A DNA stretch of 22,687 nt from assembly GCA_023412975.1 (NCBI GenBank), contig JAEZRB010000337.1:1-22687 (forward strand). Direction: 5' to 3'. This document shows positions 1 through 5,502 of the stretch, piece after piece. The DNA is from Bacteroidota bacterium. GTDB lineage: Bacteria > Bacteroidota > Bacteroidia > Chitinophagales > Chitinophagaceae. Every line of letters begins with the position of its first letter. Within the stretch, counting starts at the first letter, position 1. The notes below the pieces were generated by a model. The model saw only the letters and a list, made by a program, of their open reading frames with translations, did not search any database and was not told the DNA's origin. A program made the translations under genes and the position numbers.

Positions 1-424
1 TTTCTAAATAGTATTCATGTTTTATCCCTTTCCCTTCGGGGCCATACGCTGCTGAATTACACCTTCCCGCAGGAGTTCCACCCATTGCTTTAATCTCTTG
101 TTCTGATTTTGTATAGTAAACAATATCTTTTGTAGAAAGTACCTGCCCTTGAGCATTTACTGTATGAATGCGTTTTACATACTCCAATCCATCTAAATCT
201 ACACCATCAATAGGTCTATTGCTTGCAAACTGATAAGGCGTTAATTCCGGATATTTTTTTGTAATGGGATCAACGCTTAAAAACCTCACAGCCCTTGGAT
301 CATAAATTCTAAATCCATAGTCCTGCTGATTCCCTTCTCCTTTTACCTCGTTATCATTCTCTTTTCCATTGAACCCATAACGATAAAGATTTCCCGCATT
401 ATACTTTCTTCCAGGCATCACCAT
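1..424 (-). CDS. Orphan RHS tip cassette 3 (partial, runs off the left edge)
   Basis: The minus strand is open from an ATG at 424 to the window edge, giving about 141 residues. It begins MVMPGRKYNAG and continues with YRYGFNGKEND, then YDPRAVRFLSVDP, then TPYQFASNRPIDG and DLDGLEY. This is the Bacteroidota RHS-associated core, which normally precedes a variable C-terminal toxin. After DLDGLEY (about residue 72) the sequence is cassette-specific and unrecognised; the real toxin end lies outside the window. In-frame RHS homology continues upstream of the ATG (IDHYITEVLSQNDHYPGG) back to a TAG at 521-523, so this is a displaced 3' end of an RHS gene rather than a complete gene. No signal peptide or secretion region is attached. 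It is probably silent unless recombined into a full-length RHS gene. The RHS-core assignment is firm; toxin activity cannot be judged. Confidence 0.8.
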   Translation of the reverse strand, partial: MVMPGRKYNAGNLYRYGFNGKENDNEVKGEGNQQDYGFRIYDPRAVRFLSVDPITKKYPELTPYQFASNRPIDGVDLDGLEYVKRIHTVNAQGQVLSTKDIVYYTKSEQEIKAMGGTPAGRCNSAAYGPEGKGIKHEYYLE

Positions 425-442
425 CCCGCCCGGATAGTGATC
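415..442 (-). repeat. Cassette-boundary repeat, copy 4
   Basis: The sequence GGCATCACCATCCCGCCCGG with ATAGTGATC encodes D-H-Y-P-G-G-M-V-M-P on the minus strand. Here the RHS homology also continues upstream, unlike copies 2 and 3. Confidence 0.7.
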
Positions 443-491
443 ATTCTGTGAAAGAACTTCTGTAATATAATGATCTATGCCTCCACTCCCA

Positions 492-629
492 TCATTGTGA
501 GATATCCTCCTTGTGGGCGTCTATGATCCCTGAATTATTCCAACTCAGATAGCCGGTTTCTATGCTGTGACTGCTATTTGCAGTCAGCCGGTTTAAGAGA
601 TCGTATCCGTAACGCCAGCCAATGGGGCT
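492..629 (-). pseudogene. Fossil of the RHS YD-repeat region with an internal deletion
   Basis: The minus-strand frame reads SPIGWRYGYDLLNRLTA, then NSSHSIETGYLSWNNSGIIDAHKE, between a TAA (630-632) and a TGA (492-494). It closely matches the intact RHS gene at about 7401-7525, which encodes YRYDQLNRLTATNRHNIGTG and WNNSGIIDAYKE. At about 505-510 the match to that region stops. Homology resumes in another frame with the part of the RHS gene near 6670 (DGNGGIDHY). Roughly 730 bp present in the intact gene is therefore missing, and the frame is broken. The fragment joins directly to tip cassette 3, so both were once part of one longer RHS gene. Confidence 0.75.
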
Positions 630-651
630 TTAAGAACTGTTACCCGAATTT

Positions 652-684
652 AAAAACGAAACAGAGGCCTAAAAAAGCCCCTGT
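652..684 (-). terminator. Probable rho-independent terminator after the cassette 2 immunity gene
   Basis: On the minus strand ACAGGGGC (684-677) pairs with GCCTCTGT (668-661) in an 8-bp stem with one G-U wobble and an 8-nt T-rich loop. TTCGTTTTT follows, with five T at 656-652. It lies about 55 nt beyond the stop of the 130-aa gene and is correctly oriented to end that transcript. Confidence 0.55.
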
Positions 685-738
685 AGCTCAATTTATTGAT
701 CACACTATCTAAAATCCTGCTAATTTTGTACGCTATCA

Positions 739-1131
739 TTAATAGGTTTTAATAGTTTTTTTTCCATCTTTATAAAAAGTCCATTTACCCATTCGTTTGG
801 GAATATAATACTTTCTTGTAAAATAACTTGAACCGTTATCATTTCTTGATTCGATACTAACATCTTTAGTCGTTGTATCGCATCTATATAAACCTTCTTC
901 CAGAATTTTATTATCTACCTTCCTCACACACTTAACATATAAGTCATCGCAGCCATTCTTGGGCGAAATAAACAAATTTTTCCCCCCTTCAATCCTTTTA
1001 GTAACGGATTTTGAGCAATTGTATAATTTTATGTAAGCATCATAGTCTGGTAGATATATATATTTAACATCAGCATCCCTAAATGAGATTAATAAAAATG
1101 TCAGTATCGATCCTAATAGTAATGTTTTCAT
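739..1131 (-). CDS. Putative exported immunity protein of cassette 2
   Basis: This 130-aa protein starts at the ATG at 1131, leaving 2 nt after the TAG of the upstream tip (1134-1136), the usual spacing of a toxin/immunity pair. Residues 1-17 (MKTLLLGSILTFLLISF) look like a short signal peptide or signal anchor, so the protein is probably exported; no lipobox Cys is visible. The mature part has four Cys residues and ends with RMGKWTFYKDGKK. That segment and the earlier LEEGLY resemble MORN-type strands (G-x-W-x-x-Y-x-x-G-K). The immunity role is inferred from position and size. An envelope location would fit a toxin acting in the periplasm or at the membrane. No named family is recognised. 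Confidence 0.6.
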   Translation of the reverse strand: MKTLLLGSILTFLLISFRDADVKYIYLPDYDAYIKLYNCSKSVTKRIEGGKNLFISPKNGCDDLYVKCVRKVDNKILEEGLYRCDTTTKDVSIESRNDNGSSYFTRKYYIPKRMGKWTFYKDGKKTIKTY

Positions 1132-1133
1132 AC

Positions 1134-2084
1134 CTAATTATTTATTTTTATCTTCACTCCATTGTTTGCAAACCCTAGCCCCCTCGTAGCTTTGGTTGTT
1201 ACATTAACATTTTTAACACCTGCTTTCTCCAAAAGTTCCTTTATTTGTTGACCTTGATATTTCACACCTCTTTCAAAAGCGGCAAATTCTTTATCACTAG
1301 CATTTTCTGTATTCAACGTTAAGTCTACAGTTCCGTTTTCATAACCTCCATCAGTTTTAATGCTTTCCAACAAATCTTTAAATCCTTGATCAACAGCATT
1401 CATGTCCACAGTACCGTTTTTTATCGTACCAATCATATCTGTTCTACCTACAGCAGTTAAAGCATACTTTCCATTAAAGGACCTTTCTTGAGTTTCCCTA
1501 TATTCATGAGTCAGCGGATTATATCCTTCTGATTCTATTTTGGCTCCTCCTTTCTGATCACTTAAGGTATAAATCATTAAATCTGGAGAAACATTGGATC
1601 TTCTTGATTTAGCTTTATTGAATAAAATATGCTCTTCAGGAGATAAACTGTTTCTGTCAGGAACATGTTCCTTAAAAGTTCCATCGGTATACAAATGCCT
1701 AACGTGCACATCACTATATGTTAATGGCCGACCGTTAGCAGTAATAAAATTTAACTCGACCACCTTTTTGGTATCTCTTCTACGTATTGCTTTTATTGTT
1801 GTTTTTGTATGTTCATTTGATTTATTATACCAATAAGTAACGACATACTTTTCTAATCCATCCAAATCTATACTTCTAATTAAATCGCCCTCTGCATACG
1901 AATAAGGGCTATTCCATGGGAACGACGTGGCTAAAGGATCCGTAGATTTAAATCTTACTAATCTTGGATCGTATATCCTAAATCCATAATCATACTGTAC
2001 CGGGCTGTCGGTATCCCTTTCTTTTCCGTTAAACCCATAACGATAAAGATTTCCAGCACCATACTTTCTTCCTGGCATTAGCAT
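1134..2084 (-). CDS. Orphan RHS tip cassette 2: RHS core plus unknown C-terminal toxin candidate
   Basis: This 316-aa frame starts MLMPGRKYGAG, followed by YRYGFNGKERD, YDPRLVRFKSTDPLA, NSPYSYAEGDLIRS and DLDGLEK. That is about 78 residues of RHS core without any of the upstream scaffold. Residues from about 79 to 316 are the variable part. The last 65 residues are charged, predicted alpha/beta, and contain FERGVKYQGQQIKELLEKAG. They superficially recall an OmpA-like helix, but I do not recognise a toxin fold. A TAG lies 6 codons upstream of the first ATG (2103-2105), so the frame cannot be part of a longer intact protein. With no signal peptide or RHS shell it is probably a silent donor cassette. 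An immunity candidate follows after 2 nt. Base composition is visibly more AT-rich than the RHS scaffold at 7-9 kb. Confidence 0.75.
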   Translation of the reverse strand: MLMPGRKYGAGNLYRYGFNGKERDTDSPVQYDYGFRIYDPRLVRFKSTDPLATSFPWNSPYSYAEGDLIRSIDLDGLEKYVVTYWYNKSNEHTKTTIKAIRRRDTKKVVELNFITANGRPLTYSDVHVRHLYTDGTFKEHVPDRNSLSPEEHILFNKAKSRRSNVSPDLMIYTLSDQKGGAKIESEGYNPLTHEYRETQERSFNGKYALTAVGRTDMIGTIKNGTVDMNAVDQGFKDLLESIKTDGGYENGTVDLTLNTENASDKEFAAFERGVKYQGQQIKELLEKAGVKNVNVTTKATRGLGFANNGVKIKINN

Positions 2085-2101
2085 CCCGCCCGGATAGTGA
2101 T
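2075..2101 (-). repeat. Cassette-boundary repeat, copy 3
   Basis: This encodes Y-P-G-G-M-L-M-P. RHS homology begins here, at TATCCGGGCGGGATG on the minus strand, and non-RHS leader lies upstream. Confidence 0.7.
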
Positions 2102-2163
2102 GCTATCTTTCAAAATCCGGCAGATTCTGCATAATCAAAGAACTTCAATACGCCAATATATAC
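2085..2163 (-). repeat. 79-bp leader repeat, copy A, abutting tip cassette 2
   Basis: This stretch matches 4167-4245 with about three mismatches. It starts at the cassette's ATG boundary (GGGCGG side), passes through the in-frame stop that precedes the cassette, and ends at CGCCAATATATAC, after which the two copies diverge completely. Only the first 13 or so bases (TATCCGGGCGG side) belong to RHS; the rest has no counterpart in the intact RHS gene. It contains a short frame ending YAESAGF-stop at 2110-2112. Confidence 0.8.
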
Positions 2164-2285
2164 CATATCCTTCATCTTTTTGACATCGCTGGCTTGCATA
2201 CCGCCGTATTTGGCCTTCCAATTATAAAACGGCTGTTCGCTGATTCCGAGATCCCGAAAAATCTCCTTGACTGGATAACAACCCC
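2110..2285 (-). pseudogene. IS3-family orfA transposase fragment
   Basis: The minus strand encodes VKEIFRDLGI followed by SEQPFYNWKAKYGGM and QASDVKKMKDM. This is the helix-turn-helix end of an IS3-family OrfA (IS2/IS911/IS407-like), in which the WKxKYGG motif is characteristic. The N-terminus is missing: at about 2285 the homology stops against an oppositely oriented IS66 fragment. The leucine-zipper end is also missing. After MKDM (about 2164) the frame runs into the leader repeat and stops at 2110-2112. No orfB remains. Both ends are breakpoints, so this is an inactive remnant. Confidence 0.7.
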
Positions 2286-2516
2286 GTCGAACGAAGTATA
2301 AGACCTATCGCCATCGGCAGAAAAAATTATTTATTTGCCGGCAGTCAGCGTGGCGCTGAACGCCTGGCTATGATCTACAGCTTGATCGGTACCTGTATCA
2401 GCAATAACATCAACCCCTACGATTGGCTCAAGGATGTGATCGGAAGAATTAATGAACATCCCGTCAACAAGATCAGCGAACTGCTTCCGCATCGGTGGCA
2501 GCCAGTCGCGGACTAA
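2283..2516 (+). pseudogene. IS66-family transposase (TnpC) C-terminal fragment
   Basis: The plus-strand frame reads IRPIAIGRKNYLFAGS, RGAERLAMIYSLIGTC, NPYDWLKDVI and NKISELLPHRW, ending at a TAA (2514-2516). This matches the highly conserved C-terminal end of IS66-family TnpC (GRKNYLFAGS followed by ELLPxxW). Only about 77 of the usual 450-520 residues remain, and the upstream sequence is replaced by the IS3 fragment. The terminal inverted repeat is still present downstream. Confidence 0.85.
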
Positions 2517-2537
2517 TAAATATTTGAAATCAAAAAA

Positions 2538-2564
2538 ACAAGACGGGACAAGTCGGGGGTTTAC
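2538..2564 (+). repeat. Right terminal inverted repeat of the IS66 remnant
   Basis: About 22 bp after the TnpC stop the sequence reads CAAGACGGGACAAGTCGGGG and closes with TTTAC. IS66-family ends read GTAA inward and often contain CCGG and GACGG blocks like this. The position just after tnpC and the exact switch at 2565 to another transposase gene support the boundary. The left end is deleted, so a matching repeat and the target duplication cannot be checked. Confidence 0.6.
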
Positions 2565-2666
2565 GGATTTGCTAATTCTAACAATACGTGATAGAGAGTC
2601 TTTGGGAATTAACTTAAATAGTTGGGCGAAAATCGGCTGTCCGCTAAAAAAAGTACTTTTGTTCAT
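2565..2666 (-). pseudogene. 5' end of a DUF4372/IS4-type transposase, interrupted by IS66
   Basis: The minus strand, from an ATG at 2666, encodes MNKSTFFSGQPIFAQL followed by FKLIPKDSLSRIVR. This matches the start of Bacteroidota IS4-type transposases with an N-terminal DUF4372 domain (typically M-x-K-S-T-x-F-x-G-Q-P-x-x-x-Q-L). Homology ends after about 34 residues, exactly where the IS66 inverted repeat begins (2564/2565). The rest of the transposase, roughly 350 residues in this family, is absent. Insertion of IS66 into this gene followed by deletion is the simplest reading. Confidence 0.75.
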
Positions 2667-2707
2667 TGGTTGGTTTTTTGTGTGGTAACTCAAAACTACC
2701 AATTTAG

Positions 2708-2731
2708 GGAGGTCAAACGACCTCCTTTTTT
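2708..2731 (+). terminator. Rho-independent terminator, plus strand
   Basis: GGAGGTC (2708-2714) and GACCTCC (2719-2725) form a perfect 7-bp stem with an AAAC loop, followed by six T. It points rightward, from the IS remnants towards the 3' end of the oppositely oriented 76-aa gene. No intact plus-strand gene feeds it now, so it probably belonged to one of the broken insertion sequences. Confidence 0.7.
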
Positions 2732-2871
2732 ATAACTCATACTTTTACCGGACAACAATAGTCGCAGACTCACCACAACAATCCTAAAATTTAAATTTTT
2801 TACTTTTGGTCGGGAAGACTACGAAGAACTGGTTCTGTAAGGATCAGCCCTCCTGGGCTGCACGATCCTAT
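2732..2871. other. Gene-free spacer with a long hairpin
   Basis: No coding similarity is seen. The stretch contains an interrupted inverted repeat, AGGATC-AGCCC (2840-2850) against GGGCT-GCAC-GATCCT (2855-2869), just downstream of the stop of the 76-aa minus-strand gene. Next to it is the palindrome AGAAC-TG-GTTCT (2825-2836). The hairpin could stabilise the 3' end of that transcript. It has no T tract on the minus strand, so it is not called a terminator. Confidence 0.35.
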
Positions 2872-3102
2872 TTATATAATGCTTATAACAACCTGAAGTC
2901 CTTCTATATCTTCCGTTGTACAAGTTAGCCAGTACCCTTTATCAAGATAATCGAGTTCTTTTTTTGTAATTGGACTTGTAAGTTTATGTGATTTATAAAA
3001 TTTTGAATCCATTATAAATGCCTCATGCCCTCTTTCATCAGATAGCTTAAATATCCATTTTTCCCTGGCTGTAAAGTTTGTATCAATTACTCTTAATCGC
3101 AT
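2872..3102 (-). CDS. Putative immunity protein of cassette 1
   Basis: This 76-aa protein starts at the ATG at 3102, 5 nt after the TAA of the tip 1 toxin gene (3108-3110). It is soluble, with no signal peptide or membrane segment. It contains TAREKWIFKLSDERGHEAF and ends in a likely beta hairpin (YWLTCTTEDIEGLQVVISII). Size, spacing and lack of export signals fit a cytoplasmic immunity protein binding the adjacent C-terminal toxin. No named family is recognised, and the role rests on context. Confidence 0.6.
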   Translation of the reverse strand: MRLRVIDTNFTAREKWIFKLSDERGHEAFIMDSKFYKSHKLTSPITKKELDYLDKGYWLTCTTEDIEGLQVVISII

Positions 3103-3107
3103 TCTTG

Positions 3108-4166
3108 TTATCTAGTTACTCGTTTCACATTTTTAATATTTGGGATAAAATACTGCTTCCCTCCACCAAACCACGGAAACTGCATAGCAGATCTTCCTTT
3201 GTATATCGTAGTTCCTGCAGGTATTTCCCAATAAGATATTTTATTCATTTGATTCCATTTTGGCCTAATAGCATATCGCATTCTATCGAAGAAACTGCTG
3301 CTCGACTGCGAATTTAGCATAAATCTTCCTTTAGCGAAGGCATTAACATTATCATAATAGCGACTCAATACTAATGGCTCCTTTAAAATTTCTTCTGTAT
3401 ATCTTCCAAAGCGGAAAGTTTTCGCTACATCATCCGAAAGCAAACCTAAGCTGCGACCTCCTCTTGGGATAAACTTAGGTAATGGAAGGAATATTGCTTC
3501 AGGATATACAGCATCAATAGCAGTTGGGGGAACTCCTAAGCCCAACATTTTCCTTGCTTCATTAAAAAAGAAATTATCAGTTGGCTTGTCCCAAACCGTA
3601 ACAGTTATATCAAAATCTTTTGAACGGCTGGTGCTATTTGAGGCATAGTTTCCAAAACTAAAGGTCAGCCCTCCGACCTGTTTAATGTTAATATGATAAT
3701 TATAAAGTGGAGTATTATCTTTTCCTTGCGGATAGGATACTGGTACTTTTTCATTTGAAAATATATCAATTGACCCTGACTTATTTTTTGCATCACTAGA
3801 GTACCAATACTGATAATTCCCCTTCGTAATAATGTCACTTTCTTTAGTTCCTGCCTTTGGAGTGCCGTCTTTATTATATCCGGCCCATGTATAACCAGTA
3901 GTTTGTCCCTCTTTATCTTTTGTAGGCGCCCATTCTAGTCCCTCCAGTTCAACGCCATCTATAAGGCGATTTTCAGCAAAAGCATATGGACTATTGTGGG
4001 GATAGTCTGCCGAGAGAGGATCAACACTAAAGAATCTATTCAATCTGGGGTCCTCAACCCTATATTCAAACGCAATTGCGCCTCCCCAAAACTCTTTATC
4101 AATTTCTTGATTTTGGAAGCTGTAGCGATATGAAGATAAGATTAATGATCTGCCCGGCATCACCAT
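3108..4166 (-). CDS. Orphan RHS tip cassette 1: RHS core, linker and toxin candidate
   Basis: This 352-aa frame begins MVMPGRSLILS, followed by YRYSFQNQEID, GGAIAFEYRVEDPRLNRFFS, NSPYAFAENRLIDG and ELEGLEW. The core and the next stretch (PTKDKEGQTTGYTWAGYNKDGTP) closely parallel the C-terminal part of the intact RHS gene. A shared pre-toxin linker follows, with VYPEAIFLPLPK at about residue 223 matching VYPESLLLPLPK there. The last 100 or so residues form the variable toxin: KEPLVLSRYYDN, RPKWNQMNKISYWEIPAGTTI and GGGKQYFIPNIKN. This architecture recalls small ADP-ribosyltransferase-like tips, with an Arg in the first strand and a late F-I-P strand, but that is only an inference. There is no signal peptide or RHS shell, and a stop lies just upstream within the leader repeat, so it is probably a silent donor. 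A 76-aa immunity candidate follows. Confidence 0.75.
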   Translation of the reverse strand: MVMPGRSLILSSYRYSFQNQEIDKEFWGGAIAFEYRVEDPRLNRFFSVDPLSADYPHNSPYAFAENRLIDGVELEGLEWAPTKDKEGQTTGYTWAGYNKDGTPKAGTKESDIITKGNYQYWYSSDAKNKSGSIDIFSNEKVPVSYPQGKDNTPLYNYHINIKQVGGLTFSFGNYASNSTSRSKDFDITVTVWDKPTDNFFFNEARKMLGLGVPPTAIDAVYPEAIFLPLPKFIPRGGRSLGLLSDDVAKTFRFGRYTEEILKEPLVLSRYYDNVNAFAKGRFMLNSQSSSSFFDRMRYAIRPKWNQMNKISYWEIPAGTTIYKGRSAMQFPWFGGGKQYFIPNIKNVKRVTR

Positions 4167-4183
4167 ACCGCCCGGATAGTGAT
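4157..4183 (-). repeat. Cassette-boundary repeat, copy 2
   Basis: This encodes Y-P-G-G-M-V-M-P with one base change from copy 3 next to the ATG. RHS homology again begins exactly here. Confidence 0.7.
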
Positions 4184-4245
4184 GCTATCTTTCAAAATCC
4201 GGCAGATTCTGCATTATCAAAGATCTTCAATACGCCAATATATAC
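4167..4245 (-). repeat. 79-bp leader repeat, copy B, abutting tip cassette 1
   Basis: This is the counterpart of 2085-2163 at a constant offset of 2082 bp. Differences are few: AT versus TA at two places in the CATNATCAAAGANCTTC stretch, and one base next to the ATG. The copies diverge immediately after CGCCAATATATAC. Except for the YPGG codons it is not RHS sequence. Its placement directly against the cassette boundary in both copies indicates duplication of a leader-plus-tip unit. Confidence 0.8.
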
Positions 4246-4380
4246 TAAATAAGCAGTTTTGATAAATGTTTCTTCATGATTATATAATCTAAAAATGCAA
4301 ACTATGACAGTAAAATCCAGTTCTAAAGTATGTGGTTAATCAAGTTTTCTGAATGATTCATTGAAACCAGTCAGCCGTAA
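4246..4380. other. AT-rich spacer without recognised content
   Basis: No coding similarity, strong hairpin or repeat is visible here. It separates leader copy B from the rightward-reading fragments. Confidence 0.4.
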
Positions 4381-4615
4381 GGGGGATTTCAAGTTCGATT
4401 TTTGTATCACGAGGTATACCCGCTGGTGCCCGAAACCGATTGTGTTGCGAAGTGGAGGTTCACAGCGACCCGGACAAAAGATTTTGAGTATTCCCTCTTG
4501 TTCAACCCTGATGAAATTGAACTGAGTTCGCTGAAAGTGAGGTATCAGCATATTCGTTCATCGATCGATTTTTTAAACGATTTAGCGGCATTAGCAGGGG
4601 GAATGATCGGTATGT
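4381..4615 (+). other. Open plus-strand frame of unknown origin, perhaps a gene fragment
   Basis: After a TAA at 4378-4380 the plus strand is open through residues such as YHEVYPLVPETDCVAKWRF and DFEYSLLFNPDEIELSSLK, then FLNDLAALAGGMIGM. The composition looks protein-like: balanced residues and a plausible hydrophobic end. Only a TTG start (4402) is available, and the frame runs out of register into the istA fragment from about 4616. I do not recognise the family. It may be a fragment of a gene destroyed by the IS21 insertion, or a chance frame. Confidence 0.25.
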
Positions 4616-5158
4616 ATGAACGCGGCTGTAATGAAGAATGGGTATATCCATCTCTGCATGTATTACTACAGTGTTCCTTACCGGTTTATTGGACGCAAGG
4701 TGAAGGTGATTTATTCCAATACCCAGGTATTAGTTTTTTACAACAGGGAGCGCATCACCTATCATAGGTACAGTTCAAAGCAGTTCAGTCATTCTACTAT
4801 TCGTGAACACCTGGTTTCTACTCATCAGTTCGTCAGTGACTGGAACCCTGATAAATTTATCGGTTGGGCTGCATCCATATCTCCCGTGGTCAAAGAATAT
4901 ATCACCCGAGTACTGCAGGCAGCTACATATCCGGAGCAGGCTTATCGTAGGCGTGTAGGCATCTTAAGCTTCGAGAAGAAGGTAGGCCGCGAGCGCTTTA
5001 TTAATGCCGTTGAACGTGCTACTTATTACGGTGCCTTTAATTATACCATGATCAAAAAGATCCTTCACTGCGGATTGGACAACGTCGCCTTCGGCGATGA
5101 TGCAGCCTCTGGTACTCTTCCGGCACATGATAATATCCGGGGGCCACAGGCTTATTGA
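4616..5158 (+). pseudogene. istA: IS21-family transposase (IstA) C-terminal fragment
   Basis: The plus-strand frame reads MKNGYIHLCMYYYSVPYRFIG, followed by VKVIYSNTQVLVFYN, TIREHLVSTHQFVSDW, NPDKFIGWAA and PEQAYRRRVGILSFEKK. It closes with HDNIRG near a TGA at 5156-5158. This is the C-terminal 180 residues of an IS21 IstA, whose usual length is about 500. The DDE catalytic core and N-terminal HTH are missing, and no istB helper ATPase follows. Immediately upstream a TGA at 4604-4606 closes the frame. The fragment converges with the RHS immunity gene, with 4 nt between the two stop codons. It is inactive. Confidence 0.85.
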
Positions 5159-5162
5159 TTTT

Positions 5163-5498
5163 TTATACTTTCTTCTCAAGAAGTTTTAATATTTTTCTTG
5201 CACGTTGCTTTATAATTTTTTCTTCCTTCATCCTTATCAATAATTGAAGTAAAATATCATTAAGGCGATTTCTTTGTTCTGCTGTCATACCGTATTCAGA
5301 TTCCCAAACTGACCCAGATCCTCCCCATAATTCTGCACTATTGATTTGTTCAATAAACAGTGGAGTTTTCTTGCTCTCAATCAAATCAATTAGCCCTTGT
5401 AAATAATTCATCTGCTCAAAGTATGAGCCGCTATCTATACTACCCAAAAATTTAATTAAATCTTGGATAGACCATTTAATCTTTTCTATATCGCACAT
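5163..5498 (-). CDS. Putative immunity protein paired with the main RHS toxin
   Basis: This 111-aa protein starts at the ATG at 5498, 4 nt after the toxin stop (5503-5505). The frame is open further upstream to a TTG at 5576, but that start would overlap the toxin by 74 nt and is less likely. There is no signal peptide. It is mainly helical: an N-terminal helix pair (WSIQDLIKFLGSI, FEQMNYLQGLIDLI), then AELWGGSGSVWESEYG, then a long charged C-terminal helix. The G-G-x-G-S loop recalls small immunity-like proteins of the DUF6966 type. That link is from memory and weak. Location directly behind the toxin domain is the main evidence for an immunity role. Confidence 0.65.
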   Translation of the reverse strand: MCDIEKIKWSIQDLIKFLGSIDSGSYFEQMNYLQGLIDLIESKKTPLFIEQINSAELWGGSGSVWESEYGMTAEQRNRLNDILLQLLIRMKEEKIIKQRARKILKLLEKKV

Positions 5499-5502
5499 AT
5501 TT

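Noticed and set aside
494..515. AGGAGG stretch followed by ATGATG as a translation start for tip 3
   Set aside because: That ATG opens a frame of only a few codons and is out of register with the tip; the AGGAGG arises at the deletion junction.
2331..2702. A 123-aa minus-strand open frame read as one gene
   Set aside because: It is a chance fusion: its start is the IS4-type transposase N-terminus, and the remainder is antisense to the IS66 tnpC fragment and its inverted repeat.
2840..2869. Hairpin as a rho-independent terminator of the 76-aa gene
   Set aside because: The stem is interrupted and no T tract follows on the minus strand, so it is recorded only as a hairpin in the spacer.
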